DNA of 64,000 bases from Curvularia sp. ZM96 (Eukaryota > Ascomycota > Dothideomycetes > Pleosporales > Pleosporaceae): assembly GCA_022457065.1 (NCBI GenBank), contig JAJGBQ010000003.1:2852001-2916000 (forward strand), written 5' to 3'. Below, one piece after another: positions 22,908-33,469 of the stretch. The notes below the pieces were generated by a model. The model did no database searches. It saw only the letters and a list, made by a program, of their open reading frames with translations, and had not been told where the DNA came from. A program made the translations under genes and the position numbers. The first letter of the stretch is position 1. The number at the start of each line of letters is the position of its first letter.

Positions 22908-23343
22908 GTTTTTGTTTCTTACTTTCTCTGTCCCTATCTCACACAGGTACTTATTTCTGGCTTTCTTTTTTCTTGGGCATCGGGATGGAAGGAACAAACA
23001 TGTGGGTATTGGGGAACAAGGGTGGTGCTGGTCAATGACTAGCGATAACGGCCTATTTTTTATTTCCCGGGGAAATGGGTCAACGGGATAAAAGCAGGGA
23101 TAACAAGTTCACTTCATGCGAGTATACGATGTTTGTAGCAGATCACGTAAAATGTGTATTGCTGTTGTGAATGAAGGAGAAATATATACAAAGAAGAGAT
23201 ACCTGGGGTATATGTACGCGTGCGCCCGACAACCCCAAAACTAGAACGAAAAACAGATCAACAGCCAGTGCTGACTTTTTGAATGTATGTACGGTGCCGA
23301 GTCCCGTTCAAGAGCTTGATGCTTTTTTCCACGAATGTCCTGT

Positions 23344-25325
23344 CTAGTACTTTGCATGGTGCCTTGTGAGCCTCTGTCTGTGCTCTCTCATGAATCTTTC
23401 CATGCGTACGTTTCTTGCGGCAACTGTGGGTGCTGGTGTCGGGGCTGCAGTGGCTGTCACCGTGTAGTAAACAGTCTCACATACAGTCTGGACAGACTGA
23501 ATGAGGTCTGTGACGACAGGAACGACTGGAGCGGCGACAGACGCATTAGCGGGAGTCGTCGGGGCTGGTGCTGGGACCGGAGCTTCTGGTGCAGAAGCTG
23601 GAGCTTTCGGTGGCGAGACTGGAACTTCCGGCGATGAGGCTGGGGCTTCTGGTGATGAAGATGGAGCTCCTGGTGCTGGTGCTGGTGCTGGTGCTGGAGC
23701 CTCTGGCGCTGGGACTGGAGCTGCGGATGGAACCGGGGCACCAGTGGGTTGGGCAACGCTCTGACTTGAGCTGAGAGATGCAGCAGCGCTCGTTGAGTTC
23801 TGGACCGGGGTGCTGGTTTTCTGGGGAGGCAAGACAGCGGATTTAGATGTTGGTTTCGTGCCGTTGGAACCACCTGCACCACCCTGAGGCCATTGGAAAC
23901 CGGGCATGCCACCTGCGCCGGTTGGTGCTGGACCTGGAGCGGCGATGAGGGTCGGCGGGGCAACAGGCTTAATACCTTGTTCGGTTTCGGTAGCGGTGGG
24001 ACTCAGGACTGGGGGGCTTGGGAAGTTGGGGCTTGGACGACGGCTCGGAGCGCTGGGAACGCCAGGCACGCTGGGAGCAGTCCCATAGACAGGCGAAGAT
24101 GCAACTGGGGCAGAGACTGGGGCAGACAACGTCTCGCTGGTAGGAATAGGCGCGAAGATGCTGGATACGGATGGTTTGGTGACCGAGGTCGGGATACCAG
24201 GGAAGCCAGTTGGTCCAGCAAGCGTAGAAGACACGGCAAGCGTCTCACTTGGGACAGGCACCGGCAGAGAAGCAGCACTGCTTTGCTGAGGTGCTGACGA
24301 AGGCTTTGGCTTAGGAGCCTCGCCGTTGTCTTGGTACACCTTCAAAGCGTTGATCGTCCAGTAAGCCTCGGCGAAAGCCTCAGGATTGTTTTGTACCCAT
24401 TCCTGGCACGTAGCGGCCTTTTTCGAGCAGGAGCTGGATTCCCAGACATCGGTGGCGCCAGCCCATACACCGCAGAAGGTAGTATCGAAGACGATCTGCT
24501 GCTGTTTGAAGGTGTTTTCAATGTCACAAGCACCTTGAAATTTGGCGGATGGCTTTCCCCAGCCGCTGGGGTCTGGGCTGTCACCAAGAACGTCCTCTGG
24601 GACAGAGCCGCGAGGGAAGAAGTAGACGCTGATGGCGTCCGAAGTCCATTGAGTTGCGTATACACCTCCACCAATCGCGTTCAAGCCTGCACCGTAGCTT
24701 TGGGTTGATGTGTCACCAATGGAACATCCCTGGTTGTCCTTTTGTCCTTTGGCTTTGACGTCGCAGTTCTTTGACGTTACGTTACCAGCAAACTGGGTGG
24801 TATCGGAACCAATCTGGCAGCCCGGTCCTGTGTGAAGAGTCATGTGGTTGACCGCCTGATCATTTACGCCTTCAATGATGTCGATTTCGCCGTTCTTGGG
24901 CCAGTTGGGACCAGTTGTCCAGAATCTGTAAACGCTAAGCATGACGCTCCCAAAAGGGGGAAAATAGTGGAATCTACTTACGCTGGCCACGTGCCGCAGC
25001 CAAAAGGCATGTGGGCAACATCTACAACAATTAAGCCACTGTTGTACTTCTTCTTGCTTTCCAGGCGAACACTGGGCCTTCCCTCCGGACATTCGTTTTG
25101 GTGGTCTACGCCCCATGACGCACCAGCAGTAACAGACGCGTTGATGAGGTTTGTCTGCCTTGCTGTGTCTTCGTCAACGTATTTGACAAAGCCCTCGGTC
25201 GGGTCTGGTGCTGTGAAGAAATCAAAAGAGCCGTAAAAGTCAGTCATGTAGTCATCCTCAAGAACATAGCCAGCTATGCTCAGTTGGAAAAAGGCCGCAG
25301 CCGAAGTGAATGTGGAAAAACGCAT
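23344..25325 (-). CDS. Secreted GH16 endo-beta-1,3(4)-glucanase with long Pro/Ser/Ala tail
   Basis: A 641-residue protein in two exons (intron 24926-24981). Residues 1-19 (MRFSTFTSAAAFFQLSIAG) look like a signal peptide. The GH16 catalytic domain covers about residues 25-310. The active-site motif is GEIDIIEGVN, with Glu128 as nucleophile, Asp130 and Glu133 as acid/base, completed directly after the intron by WPAFWTTGPNWPKNG. HMTLHTGPGCQI and several cysteine pairs also match fungal mixed-linked glucanases. The rest, about 300 residues, is low-complexity Pro/Ser/Ala/Thr sequence with PAPAPAP and PEAPAS-like repeats, probably O-glycosylated. The extreme C-terminus is basic (RHHAKY) and has no hydrophobic GPI-type end, so a GPI anchor is unlikely. 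It would act on cell-wall or plant beta-glucan outside the cell. Confidence 0.92.
23672..23695. repeat. (GGTGCT)4 microsatellite within the GH16 tail
   Basis: Four tandem hexamers encode Ala-Pro repeats on the minus strand. Repeats of this kind can change length by slippage, which would alter the linker without shifting the frame. Confidence 0.8.
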
Positions 25326-26156
25326 CGTCGAGATGGTGAAAGAAAAGGAACCAAGTAAGGAATGACTGCGTACTAGACGCGTGAGGGAAAACTGGCACAA
25401 GAACTGAACGGACGGACGGCAAAGTATCGAGGTACTAGGTAGCCGGAGTGACAGGACCTATCTATATACGCAGATCCAAGGGTGGAGCGTATATCGCTAC
25501 CCGGATCTTAACAGCCACCCATTCGCCATCGACGGACTCACGGACAGACCAAATGGGGCCTGGGGGCGCGAGCATCTCCCGTTGGACCACATAGGCTTGG
25601 TTTCAAACAGAGGGTATCTCCCCGGCTAGCCACAGTAAGGGCAGCTGCAGGAACCAGTCAGGCCCCCAAGATCGTGGCTCGGTAGCGCTGGGCAAGGCTG
25701 GCCAGATGTTTAACCAAACGTGCGCTGTTTCATGGGAAATGGACGGATGGGCTTGCTGGTGAACGGGCATTGGCGCTTGAAACATGGGTATTGCGGCATC
25801 CCTGCGAGCACACGGCATTGTTATCGATTGCCTGAGGCATTTCCGAAGTTGGACGACGATGATTCGCTGCTCTTGGCTTGAAACACGGAGGAGTCGAATT
25901 TAGGACACAGGCACAAGGGCGGCTAAGAGCCAGTGGCGCCCGCTCGCGCTAGTGCTTTTGAAGCGAGCAAATCAGTTCCACCGCCCTGAAACCGACCACT
26001 TAGTCAGGGACGGCGACGTGGGCAATTGATATTTGCATACTTGCCCTTCTTGCAGGTAGATCGGAATGTGAAGTCTGGGTAGCTTGGGTATATACGTGTA
26101 ATTAAGTTTATTTCTTTCTAACGTGTTGCATCGTTACTGTTCAGGTAGGGGAACAT
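25326..26156. other. Intergenic: GH16 promoter and ERG10 3' flank
   Basis: No coding domain or RNA gene was seen in these 830 bases. Short minus-strand frames such as 25603-25818 are not protein-like. Confidence 0.45.
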
Positions 26157-27591
26157 CTACTGCAGCGACTCGACAACAAGGGCAGAAGCACCGCCACCTC
26201 CGTTGCAGATGCCCGCGCAGCCAATCTTGCCCTTCTTCTCCCTGAGCACACCAAGCAATGTAGTTGTGATCCTAGCGCCGGAAGCACCCAGCGCGTGGCC
26301 GAGCGCAACAGCACCGCCGTGAAGGTTGACCTTGTCTTCTGAGATGCCAAGGATCTTCATGTTGGCGAGAGCGACGACACTAAAGGCCTCGTTGATCTCG
26401 AACGCGTCGACAGCTGACAGCTCCACATTTGCATGCTTCAGTGCCTTTGGCATGGCGAGTGCGGGGGCGGTGGTGAACTTGGAGGGGTTCTGTTCAGCAT
26501 CACCCCAGCCGAGGATCTTAGCAATGGGTTTGAGACCGTGCTTCTTGACAGCTTCTTCAGAAGCGAGGACAAGGGCAGCAGCACCATCAGACAGCGGCGA
26601 GGCATTGGCAGCAGTGACAGTGCCATCCTTGGGCTTGAACACGGGCCTCAGTGTGCGGGTCTTGGACTCGTTGAACTAGAGATTGTGAGTAAGTTTCGTT
26701 CCCAGAATAGAAGTACTTGGAATGCGCGAAGCCTACTTACGTTCTTGGGCTCGTCATCAGCGTCGACTACGACCGTCTTGCCGCGTCCCTGGGGGACCTC
26801 AATAGGCGCAATCTCCTCCTTGAACAAGCCTGCCTCCTGAGCGGCGTTGGCCTTCTTGTACGAGCGGATGCAGTATTCGTCTGATTCCTCACGGGAGAAG
26901 CCGTGGTCGCTAGCACACTCCTCTCCCTGCAGTCCCATGTGCTCCTTCTTGTATGCGTCGGTCAGACCGTCCTTGAGAAGGCCATCGACCAGCGACTGGT
27001 CCCCGAACTTTGCGCCGTTACGCATGTTGGGGAGGTAGTGGGGTGTGTTGGACATGCTCTCGGTTCCGGCAGCAACAACGATTTGGGCATTGCCAGTCAT
27101 GATTGTCTGGGCACCGACAATGATAGACTTGATGGAGGAGGCGCACACCTTGTTGATGGTGGTGGCTACGGTCGACTCAGGGAGGCCAGCACCAATGGCA
27201 CACTGGCGGGCGGGGTTCTGGCCGAGGCTGGAGGAGGGCGGAAGTCAGTAGGTGAGACTGAATAAGTTGGCCGAGTCTGTTGCATACTTTGCGGAGAGGA
27301 CATTGCCAACAAAGACTTCCTCGACATCGGTAGGCTGGAGACCGGCGCGCTCGACGGCAGCTATACAGAGAATGTTAGACCATACAACGAACGGCTTCAA
27401 GTCATGATGTGATTGACATACCCTTAATGGCGTGAGAGCCAAGCTGGACAGCGCTCAGGCTCGAGAGAGAGCTGTTATCGCGTGAGTTGGCTGGTGCCCC
27501 TCATAGCCTGGAGTGGGACAACATACCCCAAGAACATGCCCGTGGGCGTACGGGCAGCCGAAACGATGTAAACTGGGGGGAGGGACGACAT
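26157..27591 (-). CDS. ERG10: Acetyl-CoA C-acetyltransferase (cytosolic thiolase)
   Basis: A 397-residue thiolase that condenses two acetyl-CoA to acetoacetyl-CoA, the first step of the mevalonate/ergosterol pathway. Five exons; introns at 27472-27526, 27361-27421, 27228-27287 and 26676-26740. The spliced start reads MSSLPPVYIVSAARTPTGMF, standard for the family. The acylation cysteine is in NKVCASSIKS (about Cys91). Further motifs are NEAFSVVAL, GGAVALGHALGASGAR (His about 352) and the second catalytic cysteine in CAGICNGGGGAS (about Cys382). There is no mitochondrial presequence and no C-terminal SKL-like signal (it ends VVESLQ), so the cytosol is the likely site. Length matches yeast Erg10 (398). 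It shares a 605-base divergent promoter with SNU114. Confidence 0.95.
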
Positions 27592-28196
27592 TTTGGGGTA
27601 TCTTGGAAGGGTTGGAAGGTAGGGAGAGGGAGAGGAGAAGGCAGGAAAATATACCGACAGCTGGAGATTCCCCCGACAACAGAGACACCTTTTTCAAGAC
27701 TACTCTAAGAGCGAAATCGCATCCAAGTCGACCAATAGACGCTAGAGGGGCCCAGTTATTCCCGCGCTTGACCAATCACAGCCGGTATCCAGAAACTCTC
27801 CTGACTGCCACCCAGTTCGTACATAGATTGAGAGAACAGCTGCATAGAGTTACCTCGACCCAGATTGCAGACCACAAACTGGCTACGCAAGAGTGCTGTG
27901 TGAATTGCCACTCTTTAAGACGCATCTTGCTACCCAGGCTCTACTGGCAGACAACAATAAGATTCTCTCGTGGAGTACAGACATTCTTCACAACCAGGGC
28001 CAGTAGCTTAGGGCCGCCTTGTCCCTGCAGCTGGGCCCGCTTCCTATTGGCCGCCGCGCCACCCAGCTCTCACCGCCTACGCTAGCCCGCCATCCGCGGA
28101 ACCAGCCTTTTCGCGACGCTCTGAACTTTTGCGAGAGCTTAGAGCTGCTCGACGCGCATCACCGCCGCTGCACCAACCCCACCGCCGACAGCCACA
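27592..28196. promoter_or_regulatory. Divergent promoter ERG10/SNU114 with CCAAT boxes
   Basis: This 605-base spacer serves both genes. CCAAT occurs at 27732-27736 and 27772-27776 on the plus strand, and ATTGG at 28046-28050. These are possible sites for the HAP/CBF complex. No coding sequence was identified. Confidence 0.4.
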
Positions 28197-31100
28197 ATGG
28201 ACGACCTTTACGACGAGTTCGGAAACTTCATTGGCGAGGCCGAGTCCGACGACGATGTCCAGAGCACTGGCGAGGCTACCGGCGCCGATGCCTACGTTCT
28301 CGATGATGAAGAAGAGGCCGAGGCCAATGACCAGCAACTGATGGAGGTCGACGAGGGTCCTTCCAACGCCGTCGTTCTACACGAGGACAAGCAATACTAC
28401 CCTTCCGCCTCAGACGTATATGGCCCCGATGTTGAGGTGCTGGTCCATGAGGAAGACACACAGTCGCTGGCGCAACCCATCATTGCTCCCGTCGTGCAGA
28501 AGAAGTTCTCCATTGAGGAGGCCGATCTTCCCCCCGTCTTCCACTCAAGAGAGCTCTTGACCGATTTGATGAATTTCCCTGACCAGATACGAAACATTGC
28601 TCTCGCCGGACACCTGCACCATGGAAAGACTGCGTTTATGGACATGCTGGTCATGGAAACGCACGACATCCAAGATCGCCTGGACTATAAGAGGGGAAAG
28701 AAGCGCGAGGAGCAGCTGCGCTACACCGACGTACACGTGCTCGAGCGCGAGCGAGGTCTGTCCATCAAGGCTGCACCAATGAGCCTGGTGCTCCAGAACA
28801 CAAAATCCAAGTCCCACCTGTTCAACATACTTGACACGCCCGGACACGTAAACTTTGCCGACGAAGTCGCCGCCTCATTACGTTTGGTTGACGGAGTGGT
28901 TCTGGTGGTGGACGTTGTCGAAGGTGTGCAGGTCAACACAGAGCAGATTATCAAGCATGCAGTGCTGGAGGATCTGCCCCTTACACTGGTGGTCAACAAG
29001 ATGGATCGTCTTATTCTGGAGCTGAAACTGCCGCCTAGCGACGCATACTTCAAAATCAAACACGTAATCGAAGAGGTCAACACTGTCATTGAGAACACCA
29101 TTCCCGGTCGCGGTGAGAGCAGGCGTGTAAGCCCTGAAAAAGGCAACGTCGCTTTCGCCTGCTCCAGTATGCGATGGTGCTTCACCATCCAGTCGTTTGC
29201 CAAAATGTACTCCGACTTCTATCCCGGGCCTTCGAAACTTCCAGGATTCGGCGTTCCAATGAAGGGATTGGATATTGACAAGTTTGCTATGCGACTTTGG
29301 GGCGATATTTTCTACAACCCAGGAAGCCGCAAGTTCAGTCGCAAGCGGCAAGAGGAGGGTTCGCAACGATCTTTCGTGCACTGGATCCTGGAGCCGGTAT
29401 ACAAGATCTATTCGCATACGCTTAGTCAAAGCCCGGATGACCTCAAAGAAACGCTAGAATCTCTAGGCATACGGTTGAAGCCATCCGAGTACAAAGCAGA
29501 TGCGAAAGAGCTAATGCGACTTGTATGTCAGCAGTACTTCGGTCCGTCCGCAGGTTTTGTAGACATGGTCATACAGCACATTCCATCGCCTGAGGAAGGC
29601 GCGCAACGGCTTCTACAAAGACACTATACCGGACCTTTGGACACGAAGACGGCAGAGGCAATGCAGAAGTGCGACCAGAACGGTCCCCTTGTCATACACG
29701 TCACAAAACTCTTCAATGCGACAGATGCAAAGTCATTCACCGCACTGGGTCGAGTGCTGAGCGGTACCGCAACCTCGCCTCAGTCGGTACGCGTACTTGG
29801 TGAAGGCTATACAATTGAAGATGAAGAAGACATGGTGGTTGCAACCGTGACAGATACTTGGATAGCTGAGTCGAGGTACAACATCCCAGTCAGTGGCGTG
29901 CCAGCAGGCAATTGGGTTCTGCTTGGTGGTGTCGACAACTCAATAGTTAAGACAGCGACGATTGTTGCCACCAAGCTACCGGATGAGGAGGATGCGTACA
30001 TTTTCAAACCCATTCGGCACTTTTTTGAGTCCGTCTTCAAGGTCGCAGTCGAGCCAATCAACCCATCTGAGCTACCGAAGATGCTCGATGGTCTCCGCAA
30101 GATCAACAAATCATACCCGCTCATCACCACAAAGGTCGAAGAGTCGGGAGAACACGTCGTTCTTGGCACCGGCGAGCTTTACATGGACTGTGTATTGCAC
30201 GACCTCCGACGACTGTACGCTGATATGGAGATCAAGGTCTCTGATCCAGTCACCCGATTCTGCGAGACAGTTGTTGAGATGTCTGCCATGAAATGCTACG
30301 CGTCCACACCAAACAAGAAGAACAAGCTTACGATGATTGCTGAGCCGCTAGACCCAGGAATTGCTGAGGATATTGAGGCGGGCAAAGTCAATATCAAGGA
30401 CCCTGTCCGTGTAGTTGGCAAGTTTTTCGAGGAGAACTACGGATACGATCTGCTCGCATCGCGTAACATTTGGGCTTTCGGACCCGACGACATGGGTCCT
30501 AACATCCTACAAAATGATACCCTTCCTTCAGAGGTTGACAGCAAAATACTCCGAAGCGTACGAGACACGTTGCGACAGGGTTTCAGCTGGGCTACGCGTG
30601 AAGGCCCGCTCTGCGAAGAGCCTATTCGAAACACAAAGTTCCGTTTGACAGACGTCGAGCTGGCATCGGAAGCCATCTTCCGCGGTGGTGGTCAGATCAT
30701 TCCTACAAGTCGACGAGCCTGCTACTCATCATTCCTTATGGCAAGTCCCAGACTGATGGAGCCGGTGTATTCGTGCAGTATGATTGGCCCAGCCGACACC
30801 AAGAGCAGTCTTTACACCGTTCTTGCACGCAGGAGAGGTCACGTTCTACAAGATGGGCCCATTGCGGGTACTCCACTTTACAATGTGCGCGGCCTTATCC
30901 CGGTCATCGATTCTTTTGGTTTCGAGACCGATTTAAGGGTAGGTATCTACAATCACTTTACTAGAGACATCCATTAACTTTACGACAGATCCACACACAG
31001 GGCCAAGTCTCCCTCTCTCTTGTCTTTGATCGCTGGTCCATTGTTCCTGGCGACCCACTTGACAAGGACATCACAACTCGCCCGCTCGAACCCGCCACTG

Positions 31101-31234
31101 CGCAACAACTAGCACGCGACTTCGTGCTCAAGACGAGGAGGAGAAAGGGTCTCGCTGAAGACGTTACCATTAGTAAGTTCTTGGAACCTGAGCTCTTCCG
31201 TAGTTTGAAGGAGAGCGGTGTGTTGGATGGATAA
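28197..31234 (+). CDS. SNU114: Snu114/EFTUD2, U5 snRNP GTPase
   Basis: A 995-residue EF-2-like GTPase of the U5 snRNP that controls spliceosome activation and disassembly with Brr2 and Prp8. Two exons; the intron at 30939-30988 joins GFETDLR to IHTQGQVSLSLVFDRW. The acidic N-terminus (MDDLYDEFGNFIGEAESDDD) is typical. GTPase motifs are G1 GHLHHGKT (residues 138-145), G3 DTPGH (from 213) and G4 NKMD (from 267). EF-2 domain II-V features follow, including HVTKLFNATD, VLGTGELYMDCVLHDLRRLY and FGFETDLR. The C-terminus TRRRKGLAEDV is a family mark. Length equals other Snu114 proteins (about 980-1010). It differs from true EF-2 by the acidic extension and by lacking the diphthamide-region sequence. 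Confidence 0.96.
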
Positions 31235-31568
31235 GAGATGTAAGCTTGTAATACCATGCATTGGAGTAATGGCGTCGACACAAAGTCATTGAATGAAGAG
31301 GGGATTCAAAAGCCTTTTGAGTGGTACGCATCCCTAGTGTTAGAGATCCACTAGTGGGATTAGAAATGAAATATACCCATCGCCGTCTCGATTCTATTGT
31401 TCCTTGTCTCTGTTGTGTGAACGAGAGGAGGAGGCAGACTGAGCCTGCAAATATACTACACACTCACTTATCAGCATCAGACAAAACCCTGTCTGAGCAA
31501 AAACCAAATCAACATTCGGGTATCACAAACACGGCAGCCCTGCAACAAATACAGCTCTTCTGTCAGCA
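31235..31568. other. Short convergent intergenic region
   Basis: The 3' flanks of SNU114 and the Rtc4-domain gene. No further feature is visible. Confidence 0.5.
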
Positions 31569-33215
31569 TCACAAGATCTGATACTCATTCTCCTCGTCAC
31601 TCTCATCCTCGGGCCTCCTCACAACCTCATCCTCAATCTCCTCATGCACCAGCAGCCCCATCTCATACGTCTCCTCTCTAATAACCTCTGCCTCTTCCCT
31701 TTCAACTTTGCAGTCCTCCATGATGAGTAAAACAGCCGCTTCAGGCACCATGACGGCCTGGACAAATGCCGCGATACCCGAAGCCTGTACAACGCTGTCT
31801 TTGCACTGTTTGATTTCGGATTTTAGCAGGTCCATGATGTTCTCGGTGATGAGGCGGCGGCCGTGGGGGCCGTAGTAGCCCGGATATGCGGCGCGTTCGT
31901 CGAGAGCGTAGGATTCGAGTTCTTCTTGTTGTGCTTCGGATAGGTCTGTTCGTTTGGAGGGGACGGCGGCGGCTTTGCCGGTCAGGGCTAGGGGCTCGTA
32001 CCGGTCTCGGTGCCGGCTGGGGCGTTGGTTGTACAGAACTTGGCTCAGTGTTGCTTTGTTTTTGCGTATCCGCCGCGGGAGAGCTTTCCAGTCGATATCG
32101 GGGTATCCGGATTCCTTGTAGGATTTCTGGGCAGATATCTTTTTGTGTAGGTGGCAAAAGGCGGATTTGTTCTTGACGGTCTTGTTTTTGCCTTTCCAGA
32201 AATCCCAGTAGTCAGTTTGCTCGACTGGTTGGTTGCAGAGCGTGCATTGTGAACCTTCCTCTTCTACTTGAGGAAGATGTTCGATGTAGTTGCTGACTTC
32301 ATCAAGATGTTCCTGCGCAGCGCTGGATTCTGGTTGTGACGACAGCGGTTCGTGACTTTCCTTCCATGAGCTGAGTTGTTTCATCAGTCTGGCGGATTTT
32401 GCGGCTTTCTTTGCCTTTTCTGATACTGGTGCTTGTGCTATCGAGTCGAGTACTTCGGAGAGCTGATCGTCGTCGTAAGGGACAGTCTCAGCGTCCTTGC
32501 CTTGTGTCTGGCTGGGTTTGGCTTTGCTGGTTACTCTCCGTAAGTCTTGGTCCTCGAGTGACGCAGGGTCTTCAATTTCTTCGCCCTTCATGGACACATC
32601 TGATTCGCTTTCAGAATCCTGACTCGGTTGCTTGCCCTTCGATTGACTTGCTGATCCATAAGTTCGCACAGCGGCCTTAGCAGGTCCCCGACCAAACTTC
32701 TTCGGTGGTGGAGCATGTATGTTTCTGGACTTTGAACCGTATCCTATGGCGTTCTTGTTCTTCTTCTGAGAGACGTGTTCCATGCCCCACCGAATTGGGC
32801 TGTCGCCAGCTGATGCACCAGAAGACGAGGGTGTATTTTCCTTGTTATCATTTTTCACCTTCGCTGCCTTGAGGTCTTGACTGTTCTGGTATACGCCTCT
32901 TGGTGGTGGTGGTATTGAAATATTCTGCTTGGCAACCTTCTTCTGGGGCCTCTTCAATTCTGCATCCACATTGCTATATGCCGGCATGATAGGTTTTGAA
33001 GGTTTGGCTGATCGTGGTGGGGGAGCACGTAATTCATCGTCGGAGGAAACTGGGTCGGCATTGATATCGATTTCTTCTTGCTCTTTTCGAGTAGCTGCTT
33101 CGCTGTTTCCTCGTCTCTTTGCCGTCGGTTCTTCATGATCTTCGTCTGTCGCATGCCGCTTCCCTCCGACAGTCTTGAGCAATGGGCGAGCGCCCTTCCT
33201 TGTTAGACCAGCCAT
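31569..33215 (-). CDS. Rtc4-domain protein (restriction of telomere capping 4-like)
   Basis: A 548-residue intronless protein. The first 320 residues are charged and disordered, with basic runs and a nuclear-signal-like start (GGKRHATDEDHEEPTAKRR). A probable zinc-binding pair follows in QCTLCNQPVEQTDYW and SAFCHLHKK (two Cys, then Cys-x-x-His). The C-terminal 130 residues match the Rtc4 domain in my judgement: AAYPGYYGPHGRRLITENIM and the helical block ending near the acidic C-terminus. In yeast, Rtc4 was linked genetically to telomere capping, but its biochemical role is not settled; in filamentous fungi the domain is often at the end of a longer protein, as here. It is divergent from RCL1 (254 bases). 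The domain assignment is from memory and moderately sure. Confidence 0.75.
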   Translation of the reverse strand: MAGLTRKGARPLLKTVGGKRHATDEDHEEPTAKRRGNSEAATRKEQEEIDINADPVSSDDELRAPPPRSAKPSKPIMPAYSNVDAELKRPQKKVAKQNISIPPPPRGVYQNSQDLKAAKVKNDNKENTPSSSGASAGDSPIRWGMEHVSQKKNKNAIGYGSKSRNIHAPPPKKFGRGPAKAAVRTYGSASQSKGKQPSQDSESESDVSMKGEEIEDPASLEDQDLRRVTSKAKPSQTQGKDAETVPYDDDQLSEVLDSIAQAPVSEKAKKAAKSARLMKQLSSWKESHEPLSSQPESSAAQEHLDEVSNYIEHLPQVEEEGSQCTLCNQPVEQTDYWDFWKGKNKTVKNKSAFCHLHKKISAQKSYKESGYPDIDWKALPRRIRKNKATLSQVLYNQRPSRHRDRYEPLALTGKAAAVPSKRTDLSEAQQEELESYALDERAAYPGYYGPHGRRLITENIMDLLKSEIKQCKDSVVQASGIAAFVQAVMVPEAAVLLIMEDCKVEREEAEVIREETYEMGLLVHEEIEDEVVRRPEDESDEENEYQIL

Positions 33216-33399
33216 TGTCGCAGATGCTACCGCAAGAAAGACATGCGGGGCGAGTTGAAAGCGACACTTGTGCTAATCTATTCAGAATTGATTATGCGCT
33301 TACGGAGGAGCATACAGACGGTTTGGGTGACGCGAGACGCGAATAGATCGCGTTCGCGCTAGTCTTATCTTATCATCAAGCTCCGCCAAAAAAAGTTCC

Positions 33400-33418
33400 A
33401 ATCGCATCGCATCGCATC
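33400..33418. repeat. Short tandem repeat in the RTC4/RCL1 divergent promoter
   Basis: Three consecutive ATCGC pentamers plus part of a fourth lie about 50-70 bases before the RCL1 ATG. No function can be assigned. Confidence 0.5.
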
Positions 33419-33469
33419 TCCAATTCTCCATTCCCGGCACCTTTCCCTCACAACACAACCGCTGCAACC

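Larger units (their letters stand above)
22475..23343. other. Convergent intergenic region containing a tRNA gene
   Basis: These are the 3' flanks of the HET gene and the GH16 gene. The only feature found is the tRNA-Ala at 22811-22900. The rest is AT-rich and has no coding signal. Confidence 0.5.
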
